NCBI GenBank assembly: GCA_022570795.1
Contig: JAKUDP010000017.1
Span: 310,001 to 374,000, forward strand
Reading direction: 5' to 3'
Origin: Sphaerulina vaccinii
Lineage: Eukaryota; Ascomycota; Dothideomycetes; Mycosphaerellales; Mycosphaerellaceae
DNA length: 64,000 bases
In this document: piece by piece, positions 24,033-35,162 of the stretch
Layout: each line of letters opens with the position of its first letter
Numbering within the stretch: the first letter of the stretch is position 1
Notes under the pieces: generated by a model
Database searches by the model: none
What the model was told of the DNA's origin: nothing
What the model saw: only the letters and a program-made list of their open reading frames with translations
Position numbers and translations under genes: made by a program

Positions 24033-26775
24033 ATGCAGCACCACATCACCGTCGCTGAGGCTGCGGCCGTCCTCAATGTGGTGATCATCATCGGTATGTG
24101 CAAGTCTCCAATGTCGTTCACACACCCTCTAACATCGCCCAGTGCAAATTACATACCCACTCCTCATCACACTGGTCGCTGTCGGCATCGTCAAGCGAAG
24201 GACAAATGTCGCGACATGGTCTGTCTTTGGACGCCTGATCAACCACTCTTACTGGCCTGTCTTACTGCAAACGGACACTGTAGCTGGCAGAAAAGTGGAC
24301 AAGCGCATCAGAGGTATCGCCATATCTTCAGCTTTGACGACTTTCCTACTGGCTGTTGCTGCTATCATCACACCTCTGGGACTGCACAGCACACTTCGCA
24401 CCACGGAAGTAGATCAAGTCGAGTTTCAGTATGTTAAGGACACCAGCGCGATGGGAATGGCAACGCAGTATCATGGAGGGTACATCTCGAGCAGAACTTG
24501 CGAGAGGCGAGGCTTGAATATCCCGTGCCCTGGGAATGATGATGGAGTGTACTACTTCGAGAACTCGACGAGCGAGGCCATTAACTATGGCGTCCTAGCT
24601 CAACCTGGGAGAGAGGGCTCTTATGTCACAAGTGAGCATCATCCGGACCATCGAGAGATCGCATGCTGATCGCGTCGTTCCAGGCGGTATTGCGCAGAAC
24701 GTCACGGACGTTTTTACGAGCGCAACCAGCACAGGAGGAAGTACCATTGCCAGTATCTTCGACATTCAGTACAGATCTTTCGTCACTTACAGTAAGTCAA
24801 CAAATTCGAAGCTTCGTGCACTACTAACATTCGCAACATAGACAACCAAACAAATCCTGGAGATGACGGAGCAGCCTGGCTTGATCACGGTAGGCCAAGA
24901 ACACAAGGAAGATTCAGGTATTATCAGCAGTTCTTGCTGGAGAACAAGACTCGTGCCATCGAAGGCCTCATAGTCTCCACGGAGAGGAGTCCCGGTATTG
25001 GCTTTCGTAATCACACGTTGCCGCCATCTTCTACAGAAGGTTACTCCTGGACGGAGCAGATATTATGGCTCGAACCTCAGACTGAGTACGCCACTTTACT
25101 CTTGGATGTCTGATTTGTGCTGATCGAGATTAGATGCACAGCCTTGAACTTGACCTATGAATACACGATCCCAGCTCCAGATCAATCAATACTAAGCACC
25201 ATCAACCCGACATTGGTCGATCGTGGTGGTTTTGCCGATCTGCCCGAGCACATTCCCGTACTGGACCTCAATGACACGCAAAACAGCCCTCGATACCTGG
25301 AGCGATCGCACTCAGCAGCTGTGGCAACAAACTTCTTTCTCTACAAGTACATGAATCTTACGAGGAGTGACTTCAAACTCGGCAACAAGTACAACACAAG
25401 CAACTACGAACAGGAGTGGTACTCGAGTGCAAACAAGACCACAGCTCAACCTAATCGGCTATTCTTTAGTACATTTGGAGAGTACGACACTTTTACCAAC
25501 AAGACCGACCCCAGACTGCCAGGTCCGTTGAAGAGTTTGCGAAGCGATACTGTATCAAAATTTGGAGCTGGGACTATCAACATTGGTAATGCCTTCTATC
25601 TCAATTGTAAGCTCGCATGCTAATGAGACGCAGGCCCACTCGTTCACGGCTATGCAGGCGATGATGCAGTCAACATAAGCCGCATTGGAGGTGGAGGAGG
25701 CTTGATTCTCGGAATCGGAACCGAGCTCGATGCCTCAGGAGATTCAATACCAGAGAGCGATGCATGGCAGCTGACACCAGGCTCAACATGGTCACAGCCA
25801 ATCTTCTCATGTGTTTCTGGCATCTCGGCATCAGTCAAGCAAGTCGACTTCCAACTGAACGGCACAGCAAGTCTCGACAACCTGGTCGTGAAGAACGTCC
25901 GGCCAGTCGAATATGACGACCCGCCAATTTGGGCTATAGAGGACACAGCTCGTAACACCTCACAGGTCGCTCCTTTATGGGGACTTGTCAGCAACGAAGC
26001 TGCTGAGAAAGCAGACGTCTCAACACGAAAGTCAGCAGTCTTCCTGTTACCCGCTGGCTCAACATCACTAGACACAAGCAGCGACCTGTCAAGCATCGAC
26101 GATGCGGTAGCAGGAGCTAAAGCACCACTGGCAGCGCTCAACGCGATCTTCTCCAGTGGCACTTTGACCTCTGATGGGAACATCCAAGGACTTCAAGACT
26201 ATAGTGGAGGAACCAACTATCTGCTCTACCGGAAATGGAGAGATCTTCTTGCCAATCCCAACACTACTGGCAAGGTGGTCGATTACATCTGGACAGATTT
26301 GATGGCAAATATGCTGGTCAGCGCGAAGAGCACACTTTCCTCCGGTAGTGATTTGCAACGTCGCGACACTTCACCCCCGACATCCGACTTTCGACCAGCC
26401 CTCCAATACTCCATCGGCATATCCTATGACTGGCGCTACGCAATTCCAGCCTTGCTCTTCCTTTGCCTCTATCTCTTCCTCCTAGGATGGTCACTGATCA
26501 TGTTCATGACACGAGGTCTGAGCATTAGCATCTTGAGATTCATGCTCAACCAGACTGCAGCTGGAAGATCGATCACCACGGAAAGATATCAAGCTAGTAG
26601 TGATATCGACGTTGCGAGGACTGGAGTGTGGGCTAGAGTGAGAGGTGATGAGATGGTCAGAGTTGGGAAGGACAGTGTGGGACTTGAATATCTGGGCAAC
26701 GATGCTGCACAAGAGTGTGAACCGTTGGAATCGAAAGGAGGAACGCGGCATGGAGCTCAAGCGCAGCATCTCTGA
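24033..26775 (+). CDS. Fungal membrane protein with large extracytosolic domain, function unknown
   Basis: Six exons (24033-24093, 24143-24631, 24684-24791, 24842-25085, 25134-25606, 25634-26775) splice into 838 residues, with every junction preserving the frame. The fifth intron is only 27 bp (GTAAGC to CGCAG), unusually short. The protein begins with a helix (residues ~10-35), a conserved-looking RLINHSYWPVLLQTDT segment followed by a second helix near residue 85, then about 600 residues of likely extracytosolic domain with many N-glycosylation sequons and several cysteines. A last helix (residues about 728-755, LLFLCLYLFLLGWSLIMFM) precedes a cytosolic tail. The layout recurs among filamentous ascomycetes. 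No function is assigned. Confidence 0.82.
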
Positions 26776-27304
26776 AAGCCACAACAGAGTATGCCTTTGG
26801 GTGTTGTTCATCTCCGGCCGTAAGAAGATGTCCCACTGACCCACTTCTTTTGGCCAGGGTAGACATACAACAGCACGACATGACTTCCACATTTGGCTGA
26901 CAACATCAACGTAGACTACGAGGAATCTAACTACGTATAACTTCCACCTGCGCATTACAATATATCATTCGAAGGTCCCTCCTCTCCCGCTGCTCAATAG
27001 CCCGAGTTGCAACAATAATTCCGGATCGACACTGCGGGCAAGACAAGCGAGAAGTCTATCAGCTTGAAACGAAAGCAATCTACATGAAGCTCTTCCTCGA
27101 TTGGTGGCTTATTTCGCTATATGGTTGTCTATTCCATGGAAGTCTTCTTCGGTAGCGCGAAGATTCCTACATCCTCCAATGTCGCTTCAAGCTCCTCATC
27201 GTGACATAGGAATTCAGCCAGCTTGGCACATGTAGGTATGTATAGATACCAGAACCTTCCATCGCGACTCGTTCACTAGTGTTCGCACTATCCCGACCTT
27301 CAAG
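26776..27304. other. Intergenic, promoter of the GH43 gene
   Basis: No gene evident; the frames on either strand are featureless. Confidence 0.4.
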
Positions 27305-28330
27305 ATGTGGTCAACACTCTTATCCCTCCTCGCACTGTCACCTCTAGCAGCAGGCTACGCCAACCCAGAAACATGTACAGGAACCTGCACGAACACTCAC
27401 GACCCATCAATCGTCCGCCGCAGTGATGGCACATACTTCAAATTTTCCACTGGAGGTCTTGTTCAAATCCATACAGCGCCCGACATCTCAGGACCTTGGA
27501 CTTTCGCGTGCACGATGTTGAGCACAGCAGCTAAAGTGCAAGTTTCTGGAAATGCTGGAACGGATCTCTGGGCACCGGATGTCAGTCTCGTAGATGACGA
27601 ATATTATGTTTACTACAGCGTGAGCAGCTTCGGGACACAGATCAGTGGAATTGGACTAGCTACGAGTTCGGATATGAGTTGTGGGAGTTTCACCGACAAA
27701 GGCAGTGTTGGTGTTTCTTCGACGACTGGGAAAGCCTACAATGCGATAGACGCGAACTTACTCAACGATGATGGGACATACTACCTGACTTTCGGCTCGT
27801 TCTGGAACGACATCTACCATGTTGAGATGGACAGTCCTCCAATCGGTGTTGCTTCAGGAGCAACTTCTGTGCAACTGGCATATGAACCTGCGGGAACTCA
27901 TCCGGAGGAAGGAGCTTTCTTGGTGAAATATGGAAGTTACTATTACTTGTTCTTCTCGTACGGGATTTGTTGCGGGTATGACACTACCCGGCCGGCAAGT
28001 GGGACTGAGTATAAGATCAAAGTGTGCAGGTCGTCGAAGGCGGAGGGGGAATTTGTAAGTCCAGACGACCTTTCGATGGAGCGTGAAGATAATGCTGACA
28101 ATATCAAGGTTGATAAAGCTGGAACAAGCTGTACTTCTGGTGGTGGCACGATTGTTCTGGAGTCGCATGGCAATGTGTATGGGCCTGGAGGACAGTCTGT
28201 ATACAATGATTCCGAGAATGGCTGGGTTCTTGTTTATCACTATGTCGATACGACTATTGGGTATGCGGATGGTGATAAGCAGTTTGGCTGGAACACGATC
28301 GATTGGAGTAGTGGGTGGCCAGTTGTGTGA
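27305..28330 (+). CDS. GH43 endo-1,5-alpha-L-arabinanase, secreted
   Basis: A signal peptide (residues 1-19, MWSTLLSLLALSPLAAGYA) precedes a five-bladed propeller domain. THDPSIVRR carries the catalytic base (Asp33), GTDLWAPDV is the usual blade motif, AIDA (Asp149) positions the pKa modulator, and the Glu at residue 202 in PEEGAF fits the general acid. The enzyme cuts the arabinan side chains of pectin in plant cell walls. A 54-bp intron lies at 28055-28108 (GTAAGT donor): it has no stop and keeps the frame, so reading straight through adds 18 foreign residues between GEF and VDKAGTSC. The spliced protein is 323 residues, with the family's FVDK..SC..GGGT element restored. Confidence 0.93.
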   Translation: MWSTLLSLLALSPLAAGYANPETCTGTCTNTHDPSIVRRSDGTYFKFSTGGLVQIHTAPDISGPWTFACTMLSTAAKVQVSGNAGTDLWAPDVSLVDDEYYVYYSVSSFGTQISGIGLATSSDMSCGSFTDKGSVGVSSTTGKAYNAIDANLLNDDGTYYLTFGSFWNDIYHVEMDSPPIGVASGATSVQLAYEPAGTHPEEGAFLVKYGSYYYLFFSYGICCGYDTTRPASGTEYKIKVCRSSKAEGEFVSPDDLSMEREDNADNIKVDKAGTSCTSGGGTIVLESHGNVYGPGGQSVYNDSENGWVLVYHYVDTTIGYADGDKQFGWNTIDWSSGWPVV

Positions 28331-30045
28331 GCTACTTCTCTGACATTAAAAAAGGACAGAAGACATATCAAAGAGCAAAACAACCAAGTCTGAGCACTGA
28401 GCATGAGCATCGCATCGCCAAGTCATGTGTGGCTTGGAGCGGTAGCCCGTGTCTTCATGATACCAAACATCAACACAAAGATCATCATCGCCCCCATCGC
28501 TCAGAAAGAGGCCAGAATTGTTATGTAAAGATCTTGCTTGTGATCGATGACTTACTGGTCTTGCCGCTAGACCATTACTGGTTATTGAGAAGCTTGTGTG
28601 CTGGGTCGAATATCACATTCAACAGACTTGACGTCTCGTACGACGTCTTCAAAGGACGTGGTTTCATGTTTGCTCGATCCCGAATCAGACAGTGGTAGCA
28701 ATCCACGAAGGGTACTTCAGGCATGACAGTCACCAATCCCCAGTCAAAGTACATATGCGATCCTCTTTTCAACCACTTCAACAGTCGTCAATGGTGCAAT
28801 AGTCAGTCTGTAAATCGTCAGCAAAGCTGATGTTTGAAACTTTGAGACATTTCTAATTGACGAGGCCCGTAGACCTCAATGAACGGATGAGTGAGCCATG
28901 TTTCGGCCCGCACAGGAACGTCTCAGCTAATCGCTGATGCTGGTCCAATGTGTCGAAGTGGTGCTGATTGCAGGCCTCGGCTGGCGCTGACCCACCCAAG
29001 CAACCAAGCGGTAAGCGGTACAAGATCTCGTGGCATCTTGCATCCTATCTCATCCGCGTGGCCTGCTCCTTCCTTTGTATGTACTTATACATAGACTCTT
29101 GGTGTCGCTGGGCAGCACAGCCACTACGTGTCGACCGAGGAGTCTTGCGCGATCGCATGGTCATGGCTTCGGATGGGCCATGCAAGAGCTGGGAAGGAGT
29201 GATGGATGGGTTGAGAGACGGAGAGACGGGTAGAAACATACCGTCTGCCTTTCACGTCGCCCAGCAGGACTCGTAGATGTGGCAGAGGACATGTCATCGT
29301 GGTGAACAGAGATCACAGGCTGGCGATGATATCCCAGTTCAAGGCACGGATCGGCCCTTGAGGAAGGATGAAGTCCTTCTCCGTGTGAATCTTGTCCACG
29401 ACCTCGAAATGGACCAACATGGCTAATTCCAGCCTCGTTCAAGTCTGCGCAGGATTCAAGAGATCGAGAATATACGCGACCATGTTGAGGAGATCCGAAT
29501 GCCATACGTCCACGATGGGATGGAGCCAAGAGAGGCGGTCCTGAAAGCCAGGTCCAGGAGGTAGATCTGCGCAGAAGAAGACCAGAGAAAGAGCTTGCTT
29601 ACGAGAATGTGTGATGTCTGCGGGCAACACTGGCGGGCTCTGCTCCTGTCTCGAGTCTTCGAGGCGATCGATTGGTCTCGCGGCGATTTGGGACAACCTC
29701 GCCCATTTGGGCATATAGCCTCCTCAGAGCGGTATATCTGTTCAATCAGACGATCTGGTCGACGAACGGAGAGGGACCCATTGTGAGGTAGGCGAATTGT
29801 GGTAGGTTTGCTGGTAGAAGAGGACAGCTTAAGCATCACTGTTCAACATCAGATTGGTTTTCATTCGCTACACTTCTCTGTACCATTGGAAACTAGCTTG
29901 GAGATCTTGCTGCCACGTCGCCAGGAAACGAAACGAACCTTTACTACTTCTTCAGACACCGATCCCTCTCCATCTTCCGTTCACTCACTCAACAGCAAGA
30001 CAGCAAAGCTCTATTAAGACTACTGAACACAACACTAACTGGATC
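28331..30045. other. 1.7-kb gene-poor stretch
   Basis: Overlapping open frames of up to 127 codons appear at 29161-29839 on the minus strand, in several frames and without recognisable domains. I see no supported gene. A pyrimidine-rich leader precedes the secreted protein starting at 30046. Confidence 0.35.
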
Positions 30046-30541
30046 ATGCATATCAAGAAAGCTACCATCCTAGCCGTCCTCACCTTCATGGGCGTACATC
30101 TCGCAGAAGCTAGGAAGCCAAAGCTGTTCGAGAGCCATGAACACAACGCCAACTCAACAGCGCTATTAGACTGCTTAGCCATGATCGAAAAGAAAGTTGC
30201 TACAGGTAAATTAACCTACTTTAGTACTGCATGCACTGTTACATAGCTAATCTCGAAAAAACGTAACAATAGATCATACTAAGCTCATCGATCTCGGAGA
30301 ATGCGGTAACAAACACTGGCAAGTTGGAGAAACAGCTGAAGGGTTCACCATCAGCCTGGGCTCTGACCATTTCACCGCCTATGAGACGTACGGGAAGTGT
30401 AAGGCGCCAGTTCATGCTGCGGCGCAGAGGGGCGCAGATTGGTATAGATGTGCGTTGAGAAGTACTATGCATGAGGGTGTTGTTGCTTGGTCTCCTTTGG
30501 GTATGAGGGCTGGGTACAAGAAGGATCAACCAGTTGTATAG
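30046..30541 (+). CDS. Small secreted cysteine-containing protein, effector candidate
   Basis: Exons 30046-30205 and 30273-30541 give 142 residues, with a 67-bp intron (GTAAAT donor, AATAG acceptor). A signal peptide ends near residue 22 (LAVLTFMGVHLAEA). The mature part has four cysteines (LLDC, GECG, YGKC, YRCA), enough for two disulfides, and conserved-looking WQVGE and GFTISLGSDHF strands. The size, secretion signal and paired cysteines fit a fungal effector or apoplastic protein, but no known family was recognised. It lies between the arabinanase and a Thr-rich secreted protein on the same strand. Confidence 0.75.
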
Positions 30542-31233
30542 TCGCGGAAGGGAAAAATGGTATTGCTTGTGAGTGTCTTGACATTGATGGGTTCAGAGAC
30601 TGTTGAATGCACAGGATTTGATCATGGGGAAGTAAGGACCGAACACGAGATGGAAACGTGTCGAGCCTTGAATACTGACTACAGCGATCGAGCATATCAC
30701 AGACCTCCATCAGGAGCAGCATGGATCTTGAGTCTGTAACGCTCTCCTGCCAGTGGACTTCGGCTCCGAAAGTTCGTCTTTACTGTAGCCTTTTGGAATA
30801 CAGACACGATCCGATCGTATGGTATACATTCCTTCGCCACGATACAAGCATCATAAGCATGACCGAGACGGCTGACGGGAATGCGGAGGAGCCCTTGCAA
30901 TCTGCATTGTCTCAATCCATGCGAGGTTAATGATCTCGCAAACCAGACGACTAGAGTGGCCACGGCAAATCATCATATGGTCTGTACAGACTTGGGATCA
31001 TGTGCCGTGAGCCCGCCTCCAAGACTCTCAAAGATGAACTCCAATATCGGGCCCTCCGTGTCTTGCGCGGCTTAGAAGAGCCGCCAGCGCGTCACTGTCC
31101 CAGTCGTGGTATGTCACAGCAACGAACCGCTGCCGCCGATCACTATATGGACTTCCACCTCCTGCCATCGTTTCGCGTAGACTTCCGTTGCGACAGACTC
31201 CTGTACAGAAGTGCGATCTGGAATACTGAAAAG
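30542..31233. other. Intergenic, no gene seen
   Basis: Short open frames only, none with recognisable features. Confidence 0.35.
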
Positions 31234-32350
31234 ATGTACAGCAAAAGTTTGATTACGGCCGTGTTCTTTCTCCTTTCTACGACTATCTCAGCAGACGACG
31301 GTGCGGCCAGATCTATCGACCAGACCGACGAATATGTCTCTGGACCACCTGCTTTGGCAGAGCCCATCCGGCCCCGAGATCCTGCTCGAGAAGAGGACAT
31401 ACAGCATGAGCTGAGCATGCCATTGTATTCATCGGCCACAATCACGAGTCCCGGACCTGCTGTGCGTTCCAACTGATAGCAGATCTTTCACCAATCACGA
31501 GAGTATGCCTGCTGACGATCTTATAGACACTTTTTGATACCTTGATCGATATGTCCACTGTAAGTTGGCCTACCAGAAGTGTACGGCAGCCGGCTAACAT
31601 ATACACAGCGGACAACCTTGATGAGAGTCGTCGATCGAGGCAAGCAACATGATCGACGACAAGCTGCAGTAAGAAGATCCCAGAACATACAGTCATCAAT
31701 AGCTCATCAAAGTGTACAGTCTCAAGTCAATGCCCCAACATCAACTGTCACAGTAACCGTCGCAACTACACAAGCAGTCACCCAGACCTCAAGCTATCCT
31801 TCGACAACGGCTATTTTGACCACGCAGGACGTGACATACAATTCTTCATACTACACAACTGCTACAGCTATCAGCACTGTTCAAGGTAGGCATCGGCTTT
31901 CAATCAACTATGATTCGTTGATGATGCAGGCTAATTTAGTCATTTAGGACGAACCGTCACATCAACCTCAGTCCTCCAAACAACGACTACATACATTTCA
32001 TCCGGAGTAACGACACAACAAACCACCGCAGTCCAAACAACCAATGCCTACAGCACTCAACAAAGCAGCATCACCAGTACTCTTCAAGGCACAGCTACAC
32101 ACATTATTACAACTTTCGCCACTGTAGTACAGACAAGTAAGCAAGAACGCAGTTCTTCGGCCTCGGGCTTCAGCAAGCTCGGTTGCTAACCTTTCTTCTA
32201 GGTATGGGCCAGACAACGACGGTCTCAGGACAGGTGGTCACCACGACATTAGCGCCTTATGTTGTGACAGTTACAAGGCCGTATACCAATGGACCGTGTT
32301 TGCAGGTCTTGAGTAAGGGGCCGATGCTTTACTGCATCAACACTTATTGA
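31234..32350 (+). CDS. Secreted Thr/Ser-rich protein
   Basis: Five exons (31234-31461, 31527-31559, 31609-31885, 31948-32136, 32202-32350) fit together in frame, giving 291 residues. Exon 2 is only 33 bp. A signal peptide (LITAVFFLLSTTISA) is followed by an acidic pro-like region with dibasic sites (REEDIQ, DRRQAAVRR), then about 150 residues dominated by Thr, Ser, Gln and Val in TVTVTVATTQ-type strands, likely O-glycosylated. The end has one pair of cysteines (GPCLQVL, MLYCINTY). There is no GPI signal, so the protein is probably released or wall-bound through glycans. No family was recognised. Exon 2 makes the model the least certain part. Confidence 0.65.
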
Positions 32351-32516
32351 GGTCTGACTGAAGCGGGAGATGTACTGTCAGTGTGGCAACATCTGCAGAT
32401 AGCACATCAAGACCATACTCCGTCCAGCCTGGATCCGTACAGGCATTTCGTCTTCTTTAAGGTGAGTCCTTTGAATGTCCTCCTCTCACAATGACATGCT
32501 CTTTCTTGAGACTACA

Positions 32517-33000
32517 CCAGGCAGCTTCGACTCTGGCTTCACAAGTGCCGCACGGCTCGCGCTGTTCGACATTACCGACGATATTCGGCTTCACTTCACC
32601 TCACTTCTGGACAGGCAGCTAGAGCAAGTTGGCTCCACAGGTCGCGTCCTCTGACACTACCGACATATTCCACTTCGCTTCGCTTCACTTCTGGGCGGAC
32701 CTCTAAACATCTCACACTCGTCCTCAATCACATCACTGTTCTGATACTACACGGGCTCTTCAACTCACATCCACACCAGCCACACCAGTTTTGAACATAC
32801 ATCAGGCAGCTCAAACGGGCGCCGCTTGGATCGCCACCTTCGACGGAATCGACAACATTCCGCTTCACTTCACCTCACTTCTGGACAAATCTTTCAAGAT
32901 CTCACATTCGCCCTCAATCGCATCTCTGCCGCTCATTGACTCTCCTGATTCTTCACAGGCACTCAGCTTTCACATCCACACCAGCCACACAAAAACATCC
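32517..33000 (+). repeat. Degenerate direct repeats, about 170-200 bp units
   Basis: Three diverged units lie upstream of the SANT-like gene. Their shared landmarks are CTTCACTTCACCTCACTTCT at 32589-32608 and again near 32864-32883, with a variant near 32674-32693. The stretch CTCACACTCGTCCTCAATCA (32711) recurs as CTCACATTCGCCCTCAATCG (32901), and CACATCCACACCAGCCACAC at 32767 recurs at 32971. The offsets are about 190-204 bp, so the second and third units are head-to-tail copies of the same sequence; the first is partial. Confidence 0.7.
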
Positions 33001-33217
33001 TGAGCACAGTTCGGTTTTCTCCTGGTTGTCATGCCGACTAAGCCGCTTGCCTCAGGATAAAACAACTTACAACGCTTTCGACACGAACAACAATCCAAAC
33101 ACCGCTCGTCTCAACAGCACTCCGCTTGCCGCGCTCTCGAACCTCCCCGCAGGTACTTCCAATTCGCCACTGGCGTTCCAGAGACATATTCTTCGAGTTG
33201 GGAGCTGAAACGCCACT

Positions 33218-33913
33218 ATGGACCCTCTGGTCAAGAACGAACACGTGGACACTCGAGGTATCGACTCGCTCGGTGTGCAAGCTCAAGTTACCTTCAAGCC
33301 TACCAAGCCGTTACCGCAGGCACGCGGAAAGAAGACGTCAATGACCAGGCCGGAACGGTGGTCACATGATGCTGCGATCAACCTTGCGATCTACGTGCTG
33401 CGACAAAACAAGCGGCCGTGGAAGCAGATCGTGGACCAGATAAACCAGGATTTCGCGCTGAAAGGGCCAAACTGCATCAAAGAACTCGCTTGTCGCTCTC
33501 GATATTTAAGAGCTAGCAACAAAATTGCAGAAGAGCGTGGAGAAACAGCATATGAGGATGGAAGGACCACAAGCACTACGGACGAGTTTGACGAGCGACT
33601 ACTGGCACTGCGTAGTGAAGGCAAGAAGGTTAAGGAGATTGCTGCCATTATGAATAAGGAGTTTGGAGTGGAGAAGACTACCAATGCGTACAAACAGTGT
33701 ACCAGGAGAGCTCTGGACAAGAGATCGAAGGAGGATGCTCAGAGAGAGCACAGCAGTCAGAGCTCCATTGAGTCCGTGGGTCGAAACCCCGATGATATGG
33801 CACAGATCGACATCGACATATTTGATCTTCGTGTGTTGAACGAGATGGTCTGGACACAGATTGCGGGCATCGTGACCAAGAAGTATCGTCCAAGAAAGCC
33901 TTATTCAAGATAA
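33218..33913 (+). CDS. SANT/Myb-like protein, N-terminal half before an in-frame stop
   Basis: 231 codons up to a TAA at 33911. Residues about 45-115 carry three helices around conserved tryptophans (RPERWSHDAAINLA, RPWKQIVDQINQDF) with many basic residues, as in SANT/Myb or related helix-turn-helix DNA-binding domains; a second similar unit (DERLLALRSEGKKVKEIA) starts near residue 122. The frame continues without any shift into the next open frame at 33914, so both are probably one gene of about 482 codons split by one stop. A cryptic 53-bp intron from 33871 (donor GTATCG) to a GAG acceptor at 33923 would remove the stop, but GAG acceptors are rare. Target and function unknown. Confidence 0.6.
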   Translation: MDPLVKNEHVDTRGIDSLGVQAQVTFKPTKPLPQARGKKTSMTRPERWSHDAAINLAIYVLRQNKRPWKQIVDQINQDFALKGPNCIKELACRSRYLRASNKIAEERGETAYEDGRTTSTTDEFDERLLALRSEGKKVKEIAAIMNKEFGVEKTTNAYKQCTRRALDKRSKEDAQREHSSQSSIESVGRNPDDMAQIDIDIFDLRVLNEMVWTQIAGIVTKKYRPRKPYSR

Positions 33914-34666
33914 ATGGTCCCTAATCGCTTTGCGAGATGGGCAGCAGACATCGCAGCTTCACGCGGCATGAAAAACTTCAAGGTCGAGGATTGGATGGGC
34001 AAGGAGAAAAGGTACAAGTTTGGCTGGATTTCTGAGGTCGAGCTTTCATTGAGCTACACCCAGGTAGACACCTCAGGAGTACCACCAGAAGAATCTGAGG
34101 ACGTATCAGACTCAGCCATGGATGCTGTGGACGAAGACATGACGCCTTCTCAATGGGATATCACCCAGCAAGGCACTCCACCAATCCAGAGGAGCTCCGA
34201 GGCACTTGAACAACTTCCAGACTGTGACGAAGTTGTCAGTCACGACCATAGAGATGCTGCCAACGACGCACGAAACACTAGTCAGGCTTTCATCGACTAC
34301 ACACAGTTCGATGCAGACGATGCGGTAACACCAGACACCTTGTCTTATATCGACCAGGTCATTGTGGACGCAGTTAAGGCAGCAAAGCGGTGGATGTGGA
34401 AGAAGTTTGCGCAACGAAACCATGAAGGTGGCATCATCGGCAGCCAGGAAGATATTGAAGCAGAGTACCGAGCTCTGAGAGAGTTGCGAAACTCGTCGCT
34501 CACGCCTGAACAGAAGGCTTTCATGGACTACATCAAATATCGAGAAAGTGAGATGTGGGGAAAGGCGACCAGTCATGTCAACATGTATATGTTTGAGGGC
34601 AAGGTGATGAACATCGAGGAAGTGAAGAGGGCGTATACGCTTATGCGCAATCCGTCTCGTTTCTGA
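33914..34666 (+). CDS. C-terminal continuation of the SANT-like gene
   Basis: This frame starts right after the TAA at 33911-33913 and is in the same phase as the upstream half. It encodes 250 residues starting with a basic segment (FARWAADIAASRGMKNFKVEDW), an acidic linker rich in D/E, and a helical C-terminal part with tryptophans and aromatic residues (KAAKRWMWKKFAQRN). If translation started at 33914 it would be a separate protein, but the first residues continue the upstream domain too smoothly for that to be likely. No known domain is recognised in this half. Confidence 0.5.
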   Translation: MVPNRFARWAADIAASRGMKNFKVEDWMGKEKRYKFGWISEVELSLSYTQVDTSGVPPEESEDVSDSAMDAVDEDMTPSQWDITQQGTPPIQRSSEALEQLPDCDEVVSHDHRDAANDARNTSQAFIDYTQFDADDAVTPDTLSYIDQVIVDAVKAAKRWMWKKFAQRNHEGGIIGSQEDIEAEYRALRELRNSSLTPEQKAFMDYIKYRESEMWGKATSHVNMYMFEGKVMNIEEVKRAYTLMRNPSRF

Positions 34667-35162
34667 TCGACTCTCAGGACTGTGGCAAGGAAAGCGATGA
34701 TCGACGCGAGAAAGATGAATTCGGGACGGCAGAGATACTCTGACAAACGAGACCAAAAGTAATGGTTTATAGGTGCGATTGGCATCGAAGATTCCCACGA
34801 TGGCAACAGCTACATAGCTAGCTTGCTTGTGTAGGCCAAGAATGAACAAAACATTAAATAGCACAAATTTTCAGCTTCCTCCTCTACATGACAGCTGTGC
34901 ATCTCAACAGCAGTATCAATGCCACGCTACGTAGCGGAGACGCATACTAATATGCCATCTGATATCGCGAGTTCAGAGATACTTGACCAGAGCTGATTGA
35001 CTTAGTAGAATTCAGAATCGATTTGCGAACCCATCTCCACTGCCAGCGCAATCACCATGCCACACCGGTTGCAGCCTTACCGACGAGCTCACTCAACTCG
35101 GAAATCCGAGAATGAGCACTATGACCACTTTCGCTTGTTCTGACTAGGCGTGGTCGCACAGC
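34667..35162. other. Intergenic, no gene seen
   Basis: No supported coding region. It holds the 3' end of the SANT-like gene and the promoter of the F-box-like gene. Confidence 0.35.
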
